Below the pieces are notes generated by a model. That model searched no databases, was not told the origin of the DNA, and saw only the letters and a list, made by a program, of their open reading frames with translations. From Muriicola sp041358175 (GTDB taxonomy: Bacteria; Bacteroidota; Bacteroidia; Flavobacteriales; Flavobacteriaceae): 64,000 bases of DNA. How positions within the stretch are numbered: position 1 is the first letter of the stretch; each line of letters starts with the position of its first letter. The stretch is taken from NCBI RefSeq assembly GCF_041358175.1, contig NZ_JBGKBE010000003.1:62001-126000 (forward strand), read 5' to 3'. Of this stretch, positions 7,930 through 16,111 are shown one piece after another. The translations under genes and the position numbers were made by a program.

Positions 7930-9180
7930 CTAAAAAGTACGATCGGGATGAAAGGAGTCCAGAGGCATGGACAAAGGTTGATCTGAGATAAGTTCTGACA
8001 CGAGTTTACCTGTAGCCGGTCCCAGGCTCCATCCCATCATGGCATGGCCTGTGGCCACTGTCAGGTTGGTAAAGCCCGATGTCCGCCCAATATAAGGAAG
8101 TCCGTCCGGACTCACAGGCCTTAGACCGCATTGTGCTGCTCCTCTCTCTTCCTCTGTTATTCTAATGGTGGGATAATATTCTTCCGCTGCCCTGGCTATG
8201 GCGTTCACTCTTTCTTTCCGGATAAAGCTGTTGATTCCTGAGAATTCCATGGTTCCTGCAAATCGGGTAAAATGCGTCATGGGGGTCACCGCTACTTTGG
8301 CTTCCATGAGGATGGCCGGAAGGAGAACTCCTATATCCCTGTTCACATTGATCCTGTATCCTTTTCCAGGCTGAAGCAGCATCCGGATCCCGAGATTTTT
8401 AAGCAGAGCTGAAGTCCAGGATCCGCCCGCCATTACCACTTCATCTGTGGTATAGGATGCTTTGTCTGTGATTGTTTTGGTAATTTGTTTGGCACTCTGA
8501 CTAAAACCGATTACTCTTTCATTTGATTTGATCACTATCCCTTGCACCCTCAGGTACATTTTGAGGCGGTCCATGATCTCGTTGGGTGAAGTATGTGCAT
8601 CGCACAAATAATGAACAGCCCCATCGATGTCAGGACTGAGGTTGGGCTGTAACTTATCCAGTTCAGGGCGTGTAAGTTCTGTAACTTCCAGGCCTTCGTC
8701 GGCTGCCCTCCTGGCGACCTCTTTTTCATGCAGGCATTCCTTCCGGGTTTTGTACAACATCAACAAGCCCTTTTTCTCAAGTTGGAAGGCTCCCATTTCT
8801 CCCGATTCATGCATGGCTGTATACAATTCCTTGCTCAGTAAATTAATATCCTTGATCAAAGGAATGGCCTTCTCAACATGGGCGCGGGTAGATGACTTAT
8901 TAAAAGCCCAGGCCCATCGGATAAAATCAGAATTCAGTCTGGGTTTCATATAAAACGGACTGCTGCTATTGAACATCCATTTAATTCCTTTCGCCATCAT
9001 GCCGGGAGAGGCAAGGGGTATGATATGACTGGGAGTAAGGTAACCGGCATTGACATAGGAAGCACCGCCATCCATATTCGATTTGTCAATTACGGTGACT
9101 TCATGCCCTTCCTTTTGCAAAAAATACGCACAGCTCAGACCAATAATACCGCCACCTACAATCAGAATGCTTTTGCTCAT
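7930..9180 (-). CDS. FAD-dependent D-amino-acid dehydrogenase-like protein (DadA family)
   Basis: The 416-residue protein is a DAO-fold flavoenzyme. It has an N-terminal FAD motif (ILIVGGGIIGLSCAYFLQ), the DadA-like segment GGASYVNAGYLTPSHIIPLA, and a C-terminal GLRPVSPDGLPYIGRTSGF followed by VATGHAMMGWSLGPATG. Members oxidise D-amino acids (alanine, or hydroxyproline isomers in catabolic clusters) to 2-oxo acids and pass electrons to the respiratory chain. There is no adjacent alanine or hydroxyproline racemase to fix the substrate. It has its own upstream gap (9181-9293) and is not clearly part of the carotenoid operon, although it is transcribed in the same direction with a 124-bp space. 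Confidence 0.8.
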   Translation of the reverse strand: MSKSILIVGGGIIGLSCAYFLQKEGHEVTVIDKSNMDGGASYVNAGYLTPSHIIPLASPGMMAKGIKWMFNSSSPFYMKPRLNSDFIRWAWAFNKSSTRAHVEKAIPLIKDINLLSKELYTAMHESGEMGAFQLEKKGLLMLYKTRKECLHEKEVARRAADEGLEVTELTRPELDKLQPNLSPDIDGAVHYLCDAHTSPNEIMDRLKMYLRVQGIVIKSNERVIGFSQSAKQITKTITDKASYTTDEVVMAGGSWTSALLKNLGIRMLLQPGKGYRINVNRDIGVLLPAILMEAKVAVTPMTHFTRFAGTMEFSGINSFIRKERVNAIARAAEEYYPTIRITEEERGAAQCGLRPVSPDGLPYIGRTSGFTNLTVATGHAMMGWSLGPATGKLVSELISDQPLSMPLDSFHPDRTF

Positions 9181-9245
9181 CGTTTACAGCTGAAACTTTT
9201 TTGTTTTAAAAGTGTCACTAAAATAGGGAATTGATAAAATCGGAA

Positions 9246-9288
9246 TCAAAAAAACCGCCATTCTTTTTATAATAAAAGAAAAGCGGTT
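9246..9288 (-). terminator. rho-independent terminator after tRNA-Leu
   Basis: On the minus strand, directly after the tRNA, AACCGC (9283-9288) pairs with GCGGTT (9253-9258), with extra pairing of the A/T-rich inner parts. A run of seven T follows (9252-9246). Confidence 0.75.
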
Positions 9289-9293
9289 AAAAG

Positions 9294-9377
9294 TGCCCAC
9301 GACTGGAGTCGAACCAGCACGTCCTTGCGAACACTACCCCCTCAAGGTAGCGTGTCTACCAATTCCACCACGTGGGC
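9294..9377 (-). tRNA. tRNA-Leu(GAG)
   Basis: Read on the minus strand, the acceptor stem GCCCACG (9377-9371) pairs with CGTGGGC (9301-9295), followed by discriminator A. The D-arm GGTGGAATTGGTAGACACG, the anticodon loop with GAG, a long leucine-type variable arm and the T-loop GGTTCGACTCC are all present. The total is 84 nt, normal for tRNA-Leu, and CCA is not encoded. Confidence 0.95.
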
Positions 9378-9469
9378 AAATAGGAATTTTTGGTGGGCAA
9401 AGATAGAAACCTATTTGGTATCCTCCAATTTAATAAGGAATGAATTAAAAGCATTTTTTTATCTGGTCC

Positions 9470-10555
9470 TTAATCATATTGAATTTCTGATATCTCAAGT
9501 GTTAACCAATGATATTCGCCCTCTTTCAGATCCCATATGATTTCCGACTTATCGGGAATCCTGATTCCATTGACGATTCTAAAAGATAGATTTTTGATCA
9601 CCCATTTCTCCAATTTGGCGTTTTCCCCTGTTTCCATATAGCGCATGGCTTCAAAAGCGATGGGTTCCGCCTTATCATTAAAGGAAAAAACACCCGATAC
9701 ACTTTGGTCTCCATAGGTAGAAACAGCTCTCGCCTTATGCGTTCCGATTGATTCCCAGCTAATGTAGGGTTCATTCGCAGCGGAAGGAAACCATATCATT
9801 TCTGCGAGGAATCTGGTCATACTTGCCTCGTTTATTCCCCTGTCGTTGTCGGCCCTAACTACCGGTATAAGGGAAAGTAGTGAAATATCCATTTGTCCCT
9901 TCCCCCCGATAAGTTTATCCCGACCGCTCAGAAAAACAGGACCGAGCATCTGAACCCTGGTTTTCCATATAAATCCGGGATCCTTTATTGAAAACCACTG
10001 TTCGGCCTGAAAGGACATCCATTTTCCATCTGGCCGGGTCCTCATCTCACCCTTTTGGGTTAAGTATACCTTTGAAATTGAATCTGAAGAACCTATTCCT
10101 GAATTTTTTAACCAGTCGGCTACAATAGGAGGAAGTGCTTTTCCTAGTTTGGAATCTACCGATTTGTCTATACTGACCTCCTGAAGGTTAGTTAAGAGTT
10201 TTACTTCGCCATCCACTTTTTTATTAAAGAAGAATTCCCCGATACCAGGAATAATGACTAACAGCAGTAATAGATTCACCCATGTACCGTATTTCGCATC
10301 AGCCCAGGAAATTACAATCAGGATTTGTGAAATTAAGATTGCCAGAAGGCCCAGCCATGGCCATAGCTTATGATTAAAATACATAGTTAAGGCTGTGAGG
10401 AGGAGAAGAAAGAAGGACAAGAGCCAGATAAGACCATGTACACGTCCAATCTGTACGCTGAACATTGGATATTGACCAATTCCGAAAGCTTTCAGGAATC
10501 CTAGTAGGTGGATAAGACCGTGAACCAGCAGCAGTATGGCCAGCAATAGTTTCAC
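9470..10555 (-). CDS. membrane protein with DUF6544-like C-terminal domain
   Basis: The 361-residue protein begins with about four hydrophobic segments within the first 115 residues (LLLAILLLVHGLIHLLGFLK, then three more). A large soluble region follows, with LPPIVADWLKNSGIG and the segment KGEMRTRPDGKWMSFQAEQW. This layout resembles the DUF6544 family, which has no established function. It is 30 bp downstream of the coiled-coil gene at 10586 and probably shares its promoter, which carries a CRP/FNR-like site. It would then belong to the stress regulon described for this region. No catalytic motif is recognised. Confidence 0.7.
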   Translation of the reverse strand: MKLLLAILLLVHGLIHLLGFLKAFGIGQYPMFSVQIGRVHGLIWLLSFFLLLLTALTMYFNHKLWPWLGLLAILISQILIVISWADAKYGTWVNLLLLLVIIPGIGEFFFNKKVDGEVKLLTNLQEVSIDKSVDSKLGKALPPIVADWLKNSGIGSSDSISKVYLTQKGEMRTRPDGKWMSFQAEQWFSIKDPGFIWKTRVQMLGPVFLSGRDKLIGGKGQMDISLLSLIPVVRADNDRGINEASMTRFLAEMIWFPSAANEPYISWESIGTHKARAVSTYGDQSVSGVFSFNDKAEPIAFEAMRYMETGENAKLEKWVIKNLSFRIVNGIRIPDKSEIIWDLKEGEYHWLTLEISEIQYD

Positions 10556-10585
10556 CTTTAATTTTTTAAATAAAGTTGATTAGTG

Positions 10586-11035
10586 TCAGCTATCAAGGAT
10601 ATTCTGTAATTCTTCACTATCCATGACGTATTCTGTTACCTTGAATACTTCTTTCCTGCTTTCACGAAAATCCTTTACAAAATCAGACAGCTTTTTTTCA
10701 AGTTTCCCATGCCGGCTAAGGAATTCACTTACGGAAATATTTCCTTTACCTTCCAGGAAATCAGCGATTATACCTATATGATCGGTTGTGTTTTGGTGGA
10801 GCTCATCACAGCTAAGGGCGAGGTCGTGTTCTTTTTTGCGAATTCCGGCCACGCGATCCAAATTTTCTTTTTTAGTGATCCAGATCAGATATTTTTCAAT
10901 GAGTTGCTGTAGAAACCGTATGTCATCCTTATAAAATTCCAGATCTGATCTCCAGTGTTTTACCAGAATATACAATTCCTGCCAATTCGTTTTTCTTTCT
11001 TCGCTGGTGTTTGAAGTACGGCCTGAGTTACCCAT
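10586..11035 (-). CDS. small helical protein of unknown function
   Basis: The 149-residue, charged, probably all-helical protein has no signal peptide and no recognised domain. Its segment WRSDLEFYKDDIRFLQQLI resembles WISQLDFTADEIGFFDHLL in the gene at 19276-19701. The two proteins also share size and heptad-like helices, so they may be distant paralogues. It precedes the DUF6544-like membrane protein by 30 bp. A CRP/FNR-like site centred 61.5 bp upstream of its ATG has a TATATTTA -7 box at the regulon spacing. Function is unknown; a regulatory or hibernation-associated role is only a guess from shared regulation. Confidence 0.7.
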   Translation of the reverse strand: MGNSGRTSNTSEERKTNWQELYILVKHWRSDLEFYKDDIRFLQQLIEKYLIWITKKENLDRVAGIRKKEHDLALSCDELHQNTTDHIGIIADFLEGKGNISVSEFLSRHGKLEKKLSDFVKDFRESRKEVFKVTEYVMDSEELQNILDS

Positions 11036-11059
11036 TGTCGTCCTTTTTAATAATTACCT

Positions 11060-11102
11060 TAAATATATCCATGCCAGGGAGTATTTATTATGATTTATGT
11101 CA
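11060..11102 (-). promoter_or_regulatory. CRP/FNR-like site and -7 box for 11035 gene
   Basis: On the minus strand TGACATAAATCA (11102-11091) is one base from TGAT-N4-ATCA. The -7-like box TATATTTA begins at 11067, 29.5 bp from the palindrome centre. The start codon is at 11035. Confidence 0.5.
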
Positions 11103-11115
11103 TATTTGAAATGTT

Positions 11116-11793
11116 CTATGCTTTGACAATCTTCCCGTCTTCCATCTCTATGATTCGGTCTGTACTTTTGGCAAAATCAAGGTCATGTGTTACCACCAGC
11201 AGCGAAAGTCCCTGTTCTTCCTTTAACCGTTTAAATATTTTAAGCACATTATCTGCGTTGAAACTATCCAGGTTTCCGGTGGGCTCATCTCCCATCAGGA
11301 GAGTGGGATTGTTAATCAGGGCCCTGGCAATGGCAACCCGTTGTTTTTCTCCTCCTGAGATCCTCGAGGCCCTTTTGGATGCCAGATTACCGATATTGAG
11401 CATTTCGAGTTTTTCCATGGCATCCCTTTTAATTTGATGTTCTGATTTTACTGCCAGTTTTTTTGCAGGGAGCATAACGTTTTCCAGCACTGAGAATTCT
11501 GACAGCAGATAATGAAATTGAAAGACAAAGCCAATGTGTTGATTCCTGATCCTGGAAAGTTTCTGGTGTGATTTACCGGTGACAAGTTCATTATTGAGGT
11601 ATAATTCACCTGTATAGTCGGTATCCATAGTAGAAAGGATATACAATAATGTAGATTTTCCCGACCCTGATTTTCCCATAATTGAGGCGAATTCTCCTTC
11701 CCTTACCTTAAAGCTGATATCTTTTAACACGTGAAAATCTACCGGTTTCCGAAAGATTTTATTGATTAGTCTTGCTTCCAGTACGTGTTTCAT
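11116..11793 (-). CDS. ABC transporter ATP-binding protein (MacB/LolD type)
   Basis: The 225-residue ATPase has Walker A GKSGSGKST, a Q-loop in FVFQFHYLLSEFSVLENVMLP, signature ISGGEKQRVAIARAL, Walker B LLMGDEPTGNLDS and the H-loop VVTHD. Its size and motifs fit the LolD/MacB class that pairs with FtsX-type permeases. It lies 9 bp downstream of the permease at 11803 in a three-gene operon with a periplasmic adaptor. The set is a MacAB-like exporter in which the ATPase is a separate polypeptide. The substrate is unknown. Confidence 0.92.
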   Translation of the reverse strand: MKHVLEARLINKIFRKPVDFHVLKDISFKVREGEFASIMGKSGSGKSTLLYILSTMDTDYTGELYLNNELVTGKSHQKLSRIRNQHIGFVFQFHYLLSEFSVLENVMLPAKKLAVKSEHQIKRDAMEKLEMLNIGNLASKRASRISGGEKQRVAIARALINNPTLLMGDEPTGNLDSFNADNVLKIFKRLKEEQGLSLLVVTHDLDFAKSTDRIIEMEDGKIVKA

Positions 11794-11802
11794 AAGCCTG
11801 TC

Positions 11803-13065
11803 TTAATTTCCCCTGATGATCCTTACCGGATCTATTTTTCTTGCTTTGTTCGAAGGGAGATATCCTGCCACAAAGGTGGACAACAGAGCAAAAACAATCC
11901 CTATCACATAATACCTGAACTGCATATTTACAGGGAAGGTCGTTATGGTAGGAAGAGCCTCCGTATCGAAAGGCAATTGGTCTATAAAAACCGAAAGCCC
12001 AAATCCTACTAACAGTCCTAGTATTCCCCCGAGCAGGCCAATGATCATGGCCTGACTCATAAAAATCAGCTGAACATCACTCCCTGAGAACCCGGTAGCC
12101 TTGAGGATGGCGATATCATTCATCTTTTCGTAAATAAGCATATTCAGGATATTGTAAATTCCAAAACCGGCAACAATCAGCAGGGTTATGGAGACAGCAT
12201 ATGTGATGAGGTTTCTTATGTCTGATCCGGTCTCGAACTGAGCATTGGCAGTGTTGATGTCTGTTGCCTTGATGTCGAATTGTTTTTCAAGTTTTTTTGC
12301 CATTGGAAGTGCCTCGGCCAGGTCGTGGAGTTTAACGTTGATATCCGTGATATAATTCTGGGCTTCACCACTAATTCGCTGTACCGTACTGAGATTGGCA
12401 TAACTTTGAATGTTGTCGATCTCAGCAATACCACTCTGGTAGATACCGACAATTTTTAGCGGGAATACCGATCCTTTTACAGTGCTTACCTGAACCCTGT
12501 CGCCAAGGCCCAACGACATCTTTTTCGCAAGTCCGGCACCCAGCAGTATGCCGTTTTCCAGGTTTCGCAGGGCTTCCGGACTTCCATCGATGATATAGTC
12601 CCTGAAATTTGACAGTCTCACTTCCTCCATAATGTCTATTCCTGTAAGGTTTCCTCCCAACTCAATAGAGCCGGACAAATAAAAGATCTGTACCCTCATC
12701 TGTGGAGTGGCTCCCCTTACTCCTTCGTCCTTTTTAAGGTAATTTAATATGGGTAATGCATTGTGAATTTTTAGCTGACTCTGCTTCGGTTTTACAGAAT
12801 GTACCATATTGAGTGAGTTTTCAAAATCCTTGTACAGGGAAACAGGTTGCTTTTCTGAAGGTTCAATCTCATTGTATAGATGGATGTGAGGTGTCTGATT
12901 CAGAATTAGATCGTCCAGCATCTGGTTAAGTCCGGTCATAAAACTCACCAGGGTTATATATGCCCCGATCCCAAAGGTGACCCCCAGGGATGCCGTAACA
13001 GTCGACTTCATCTTGGTAAGAAGATGGGTTTTGGCAATATTCAATATGACTTTCCAATTCGTCAT
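11803..13065 (-). CDS. ABC transporter permease, FtsX/MacB type
   Basis: The 420-residue permease has an N-terminal membrane segment (about residues 20-45), a long periplasmic MacB-like domain (about 50-270) and three C-terminal membrane segments. These include LITYAVSITLLIVAGFGIYN and ILKATGFSGSDVQLIFMSQA, and the last is followed by LPSNKARKIDPVRIIRG, the usual FtsX tail. It starts within the stop codon of the adaptor (4-bp overlap) and is followed by the ATPase. The complex would use ATP to drive periplasmic substrate through an outer-membrane channel that is not encoded here. Confidence 0.9.
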   Translation of the reverse strand: MTNWKVILNIAKTHLLTKMKSTVTASLGVTFGIGAYITLVSFMTGLNQMLDDLILNQTPHIHLYNEIEPSEKQPVSLYKDFENSLNMVHSVKPKQSQLKIHNALPILNYLKKDEGVRGATPQMRVQIFYLSGSIELGGNLTGIDIMEEVRLSNFRDYIIDGSPEALRNLENGILLGAGLAKKMSLGLGDRVQVSTVKGSVFPLKIVGIYQSGIAEIDNIQSYANLSTVQRISGEAQNYITDINVKLHDLAEALPMAKKLEKQFDIKATDINTANAQFETGSDIRNLITYAVSITLLIVAGFGIYNILNMLIYEKMNDIAILKATGFSGSDVQLIFMSQAMIIGLLGGILGLLVGFGLSVFIDQLPFDTEALPTITTFPVNMQFRYYVIGIVFALLSTFVAGYLPSNKARKIDPVRIIRGN

Positions 13066-14171
13066 TGAGTAGGTTTAATCAAATAGGTAGTCTCGTCAAT
13101 TCCGGAAATGATCTCTACTCGTTCGAGATCCTGGATCCCAATTTCAACGGTTACCATTCCGATATCGGTTTCAACCAGGCTGTCATTGATCAGATATTCC
13201 TTGGGAATCACCAGGGCATCATTTTTCTGATTGATTATAATATTACCCTCCCCGGACAAACCAGGATAAAGTGTAGGGGGTGGATTTTCAAAAAGGGCCT
13301 CCACTTTAAACGTCTGCGATCGTTCGTCTTTTTTGGGATAGATCTTACTTACAACTGCCTTAAAAACCCTTGAGGGATATGCATCTAAACTTATTACAGT
13401 GCGCTGACCTGTTCTTAATTTTACGATATCCACCTCATCTACCAACATCTCGATAATAAAATCTGAGGAGCTTCCAACGGAGGCAACGGGTTCCATGGTA
13501 GTCACTATCTCACCCGGGTTTTTATAAAGAGCGTAAACGGTGCCGTTGATTTTACTTTCGATACTGAAATCTCTGGCGTTGATACTTGAAGTTCTGTAAT
13601 TATTCTTTGCCTGCCTGTATCTGGTTTCCAATTCGTTTCTTGTTTGGGCATATGCACTGGTTTTTAAACTGAGGTTGTTACGTGAAAGCTCATAGGCTAG
13701 TTTGCGGTTGTCGTATTCTGCACGTGCTCCAATGCCTTGTTCCCATAGTTTTTTCTGCCTCAAATAATTGATGGAATCATTCGCGAACTGCAGGGATGCG
13801 GCTTCAATCTGTTCCCTAAGGCTTTCAAGTACAGCGTTGTTCCCAAGGTAGTTTTGTTCGGCTAATTCGAGGGATAATCGGGCATTCTCCATGTTTAGTT
13901 TTGGAGTGTTATTAATGATTTGGGCTATTGCTCCCCCTTTTTGAATAGTATCACCTTCCTCCACAAGGTTTTTGTCGAGGATTCCGCCTACGGCTGCATA
14001 GGCAAGATAGAGACTGTCTGGTTGGATGGTGACGGAAGAGTACACAGACTCTGTGATAGAGGTCTTTTCCGGTTTTATTTTATCACGTGAATCACCGCAG
14101 TTTGCAAGAAAAATAATCCCCAGGGTAAGTACGCCCAATTTAAAAATCGAAGTGGCTTGTCGTCGGTTCAT
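13062..14171 (-). CDS. periplasmic adaptor (HlyD/MacA family) lipoprotein
   Basis: The 369-residue protein opens with a lipoprotein signal (LGIIFLANC, Cys25). A barrel-sandwich (biotinyl-lipoyl-like) half, a long alpha-hairpin coiled coil (about residues 95-200, LELAEQNYLGNNAVLESLRE), and the second lipoyl half with INGTVYALYKNPGEIVTTME follow. A beta-barrel region completes the architecture of MacA-type membrane fusion proteins. It is first in the operon with the permease and ATPase. Upstream, a perfect TGAT-N4-ATCA site and a perfect TAnnTTTG box suggest control by the same CRP/FNR-type regulator as the stress genes. Confidence 0.88.
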   Translation of the reverse strand: MNRRQATSIFKLGVLTLGIIFLANCGDSRDKIKPEKTSITESVYSSVTIQPDSLYLAYAAVGGILDKNLVEEGDTIQKGGAIAQIINNTPKLNMENARLSLELAEQNYLGNNAVLESLREQIEAASLQFANDSINYLRQKKLWEQGIGARAEYDNRKLAYELSRNNLSLKTSAYAQTRNELETRYRQAKNNYRTSSINARDFSIESKINGTVYALYKNPGEIVTTMEPVASVGSSSDFIIEMLVDEVDIVKLRTGQRTVISLDAYPSRVFKAVVSKIYPKKDERSQTFKVEALFENPPPTLYPGLSGEGNIIINQKNDALVIPKEYLINDSLVETDIGMVTVEIGIQDLERVEIISGIDETTYLIKPTQ

Positions 14172-14185
14172 CGATTGTGTTTTAA

Positions 14186-14229
14186 CAAAAATAAGCCTGT
14201 AAATAGCCTGAGACCTATGATATTTATCA
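14186..14229 (-). promoter_or_regulatory. CRP/FNR-like site and -7 box for efflux operon
   Basis: On the minus strand TGATAAATATCA (14229-14218) is a perfect TGAT-N4-ATCA site. TATTTTTG (14193-14186) matches the Bacteroidota -7 consensus TAnnTTTG and begins 30.5 bp from the palindrome centre. The start codon is at 14171. Confidence 0.6.
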
Positions 14230-14359
14230 GATTAACCCAAAGAGGCAATTCACTAAGAAAAATAATTGTATTTTTAAGTAGGACAATTACATGATACATC
14301 CCTGTTATTTTAGTTTCGAATTTTGTCAGAATGTGACAGGAATGTTAGACAAAAAGACG

Positions 14360-14396
14360 GGAGCCTGATAATTGTCATAGAAATGATCAGGGCTCC
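14360..14396 (+). other. hairpin overlapping the hpf promoter region
   Basis: GGAGCC-TGAT (14360-14369) can pair with ATCA-(G)-GGCTCC (14386-14396), leaving a 16-nt loop and one bulged G. No T-run follows, so it is not a terminator. It overlaps the CRP/FNR-like site and lies upstream of the predicted transcript start, so a DNA-level role is more likely than an RNA one. Confidence 0.35.
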
Positions 14397-14408
14397 TTAC
14401 TATCTTAA
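14366..14408 (+). promoter_or_regulatory. CRP/FNR-like site and -7 box for hpf
   Basis: TGATAATTGTCA (14366-14377) is one base from TGAT-N4-ATCA. TATCTTAA (14401-14408) is a weak -7-like box starting 29.5 bp from the palindrome centre. The hpf ATG is at 14431. Confidence 0.45.
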
Positions 14409-14430
14409 ACCTGTAAAATAAATTCATTGT

Positions 14431-14730
14431 ATGACTATCAATATTCAATACCTGCACATGCCTACCAGTGAGGCCATGAATGAATTATTAACCCACAAAC
14501 TTGAGAAGCTCAGCGCCAAATACGATTGGATTATCAGCACAGATGTTTATTTCAAACTCTCAAATGACCCGAGGGGAAAGAATAAGGTTTGCGAAATGAA
14601 GATGGAGGTGCCCGGTCCCAGGATTTTTGCTACTTCCACAGAGGATAACTTTGAAAAGGCTGCGGCCCAAACCCTTAAGGATATAGAGCGTCAACTAAAA
14701 AAACGCAAAGCTATTTATTCAAAACATTAA
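14431..14730 (+). CDS. hpf: ribosome hibernation promoting factor (HPF/RaiA/YfiA family, short form)
   Basis: The 99-residue protein matches the short HPF/YfiA fold: a first strand with a hydrophobic repeat (INIQYLHMPTSEAMNELLTH), KLEKLSAKYDWIISTDVYFK, and the conserved C-terminal helix FEKAAAQTLKDIERQLKKRK. It binds the 30S decoding region in stationary or energy-poor cells and keeps ribosomes inactive. It has no long-form dimerisation domain. It is divergent from the efflux operon and convergent with trx. A CRP/FNR-like site precedes it at the same spacing as other stress genes here, consistent with induction on energy or oxygen limitation. Confidence 0.92.
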   Translation: MTINIQYLHMPTSEAMNELLTHKLEKLSAKYDWIISTDVYFKLSNDPRGKNKVCEMKMEVPGPRIFATSTEDNFEKAAAQTLKDIERQLKKRKAIYSKH

Positions 14731-14754
14731 GATTCTTAAGTACATTATTCTCAA

Positions 14755-14808
14755 TCCTTCACCTTAGGAAGAAATATTTCTCCTGTGTAGCTGTCAACAA
14801 GGTGAGGA
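14755..14808. other. two-stem structured element between hpf and trx
   Basis: TCCTTCACCTT (14755-14765) pairs with AAGGTGAGGA (14799-14808). Inside it, AGGAAGAAAT pairs with ATTTCTCCT (14766-14784). The genes are convergent here, but neither side has a clear T-run, so it is a poor intrinsic terminator. It may be a structured 3' end. Confidence 0.35.
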
Positions 14809-14834
14809 TAACTTGCGAGCCTGTATGTTTAATT

Positions 14835-15134
14835 CTACAGGTATGATTCCAGTACCCGGACGATATCCTTTTTCTGTAAAACCCCGGACTGTTGCCACAT
14901 GGGTTTTCCTTCTTTAAAGACGATCATGGTAGGAACCCCTCGCACCTGGTATTTAGCAGCAAGGGAAGGATTTTTATCCACATCAATTTTGATGATTTTG
15001 ATAGAATCACCCATTGAATCCTTTACTTCCTTCAGGATAGGGGCAAGTACTTTACAGGGGCCACACCAGTCTGCATAGAAGTCCACCAGGACAGGTGTCG
15101 CAGAGGATACGATCTTTTTAAAATTACTTTTCAT
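14835..15134 (-). CDS. trxA: thioredoxin
   Basis: The 99-residue protein is a classical cytosolic thioredoxin with the active site WCGPC in VDFYADWCGPCKVLAPIL and the cis-proline motif VRGVPTMIVFKEG. It has no signal peptide. It reduces protein disulfides with electrons from thioredoxin reductase, which is not encoded here. Its promoter (TAGTTTTG, 15159-15152) is divergent from the universal stress operon, and the CRP/FNR-like palindrome 15183-15194 lies exactly 29.5 bp from both -7 boxes. Coregulation with the stress module is thus likely. Confidence 0.95.
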   Translation of the reverse strand: MKSNFKKIVSSATPVLVDFYADWCGPCKVLAPILKEVKDSMGDSIKIIKIDVDKNPSLAAKYQVRGVPTMIVFKEGKPMWQQSGVLQKKDIVRVLESYL

Positions 15135-15151
15135 TATTCACAATTGTAGCG

Positions 15152-15225
15152 CAAAACTATTCAAAAAAATATGAGGGCGAACTGATTAATATCATACTTC
15201 GAGTCTCACAAAAAATGTACCTTTA
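15152..15225. promoter_or_regulatory. shared CRP/FNR-like site with divergent trx and usp promoters
   Basis: The palindrome TGATTAATATCA spans 15183-15194. Leftward, TAGTTTTG (15159-15152) is a perfect TAnnTTTG box for trx. Rightward, TACCTTTA (15218-15225) is a one-mismatch box for the usp operon. Both boxes start 29.5 bp from the centre, so one bound dimer could activate both promoters in the class II geometry. Confidence 0.6.
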
Positions 15226-15249
15226 AGAGACATATTAAATAGACTTTAC

Positions 15250-16095
15250 ATGAGAAAGATAGTGGTGCCAACTGATTTTTCAGATAATGCCTACAACGCA
15301 TTGGTGTATGCCTGTGAGATCTTCAAATACGAACGTAGTGAAATCTACATTCTCCACGCCTATGCAGATGAGGTATATCAATTGGGAAATATCACGGACC
15401 GCAAATTACTCGAAGCGAAAAAAGCAGAAATTGAACAAAGGTCAGCTCAATCCCTGAAAGAGGTACTTGAGAAAATTAAAGCGTATTCTCCAAATCCCAG
15501 ACATTCTGTATCTACCATCCCGGCTTTCGGCTCTTTAATAGACGAAGTGAATGATCTGGTGAACAGGGAAAATATTGATATTGTTGTCATGGGAACCAGA
15601 GGCGCGGCTAATGACCGCAGCATTACTTTTGGGAGTAATACCCTGATGGTGATGAAGTATATACAATGTCCGGTCCTTGCCATTCCCGAAAATTATAAAT
15701 ATCATCCTCCCCGCGAATTATTATTTCCAACCAATTACCTGATCCCGTATAAAAGGAGAGAGCTGAAATTGCTTTGTGAACTAACAGGTTCATTCCGCTC
15801 AAACATACATATGTTGTATATCGATCCGATGAAAAAACCCTCCCTGAGGCAGGAAGACAATAAGGAATTTCTCAAAAAAGAATTACGGAAGGCCAATTTA
15901 ACGTTTGAGACTACCGAAGAAAAAGACAAAACGATGGCTATATCCAAATATATAGTTCATCAGAATATAGACATGCTGGTTATGGTCAATACCCGGCACT
16001 CTCATCTTGAGGATATGTTGATGCCTTCTACGGTAAACACCCTCGGACTGCATATCAAAATCCCATTTTTGATACTACAGAATATCCCCCGTTAA
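15250..16095 (+). CDS. tandem-domain universal stress protein
   Basis: The 281-residue protein contains two UspA folds. The first (about 1-145) has VPTDFSDNAYNALVYACEIF and the ATP-binding motif G-x2-G-x9-G-S in MGTRGAANDRSITFGSNT. The second (about 155-281) keeps the fold (LLFPTNYLIPYKRRELKLL) but lacks the nucleotide motif. Such proteins act in starvation, hypoxia and redox stress. It is the first gene of a rightward operon with a second Usp (16 bp gap), an ATP-cone nuclease and an MBL-fold RNase. A strong CRP/FNR-like site precedes it. Confidence 0.92.
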   Translation: MRKIVVPTDFSDNAYNALVYACEIFKYERSEIYILHAYADEVYQLGNITDRKLLEAKKAEIEQRSAQSLKEVLEKIKAYSPNPRHSVSTIPAFGSLIDEVNDLVNRENIDIVVMGTRGAANDRSITFGSNTLMVMKYIQCPVLAIPENYKYHPPRELLFPTNYLIPYKRRELKLLCELTGSFRSNIHMLYIDPMKKPSLRQEDNKEFLKKELRKANLTFETTEEKDKTMAISKYIVHQNIDMLVMVNTRHSHLEDMLMPSTVNTLGLHIKIPFLILQNIPR

Positions 16096-16111
16096 CATTA
16101 AAAAGACTAAG

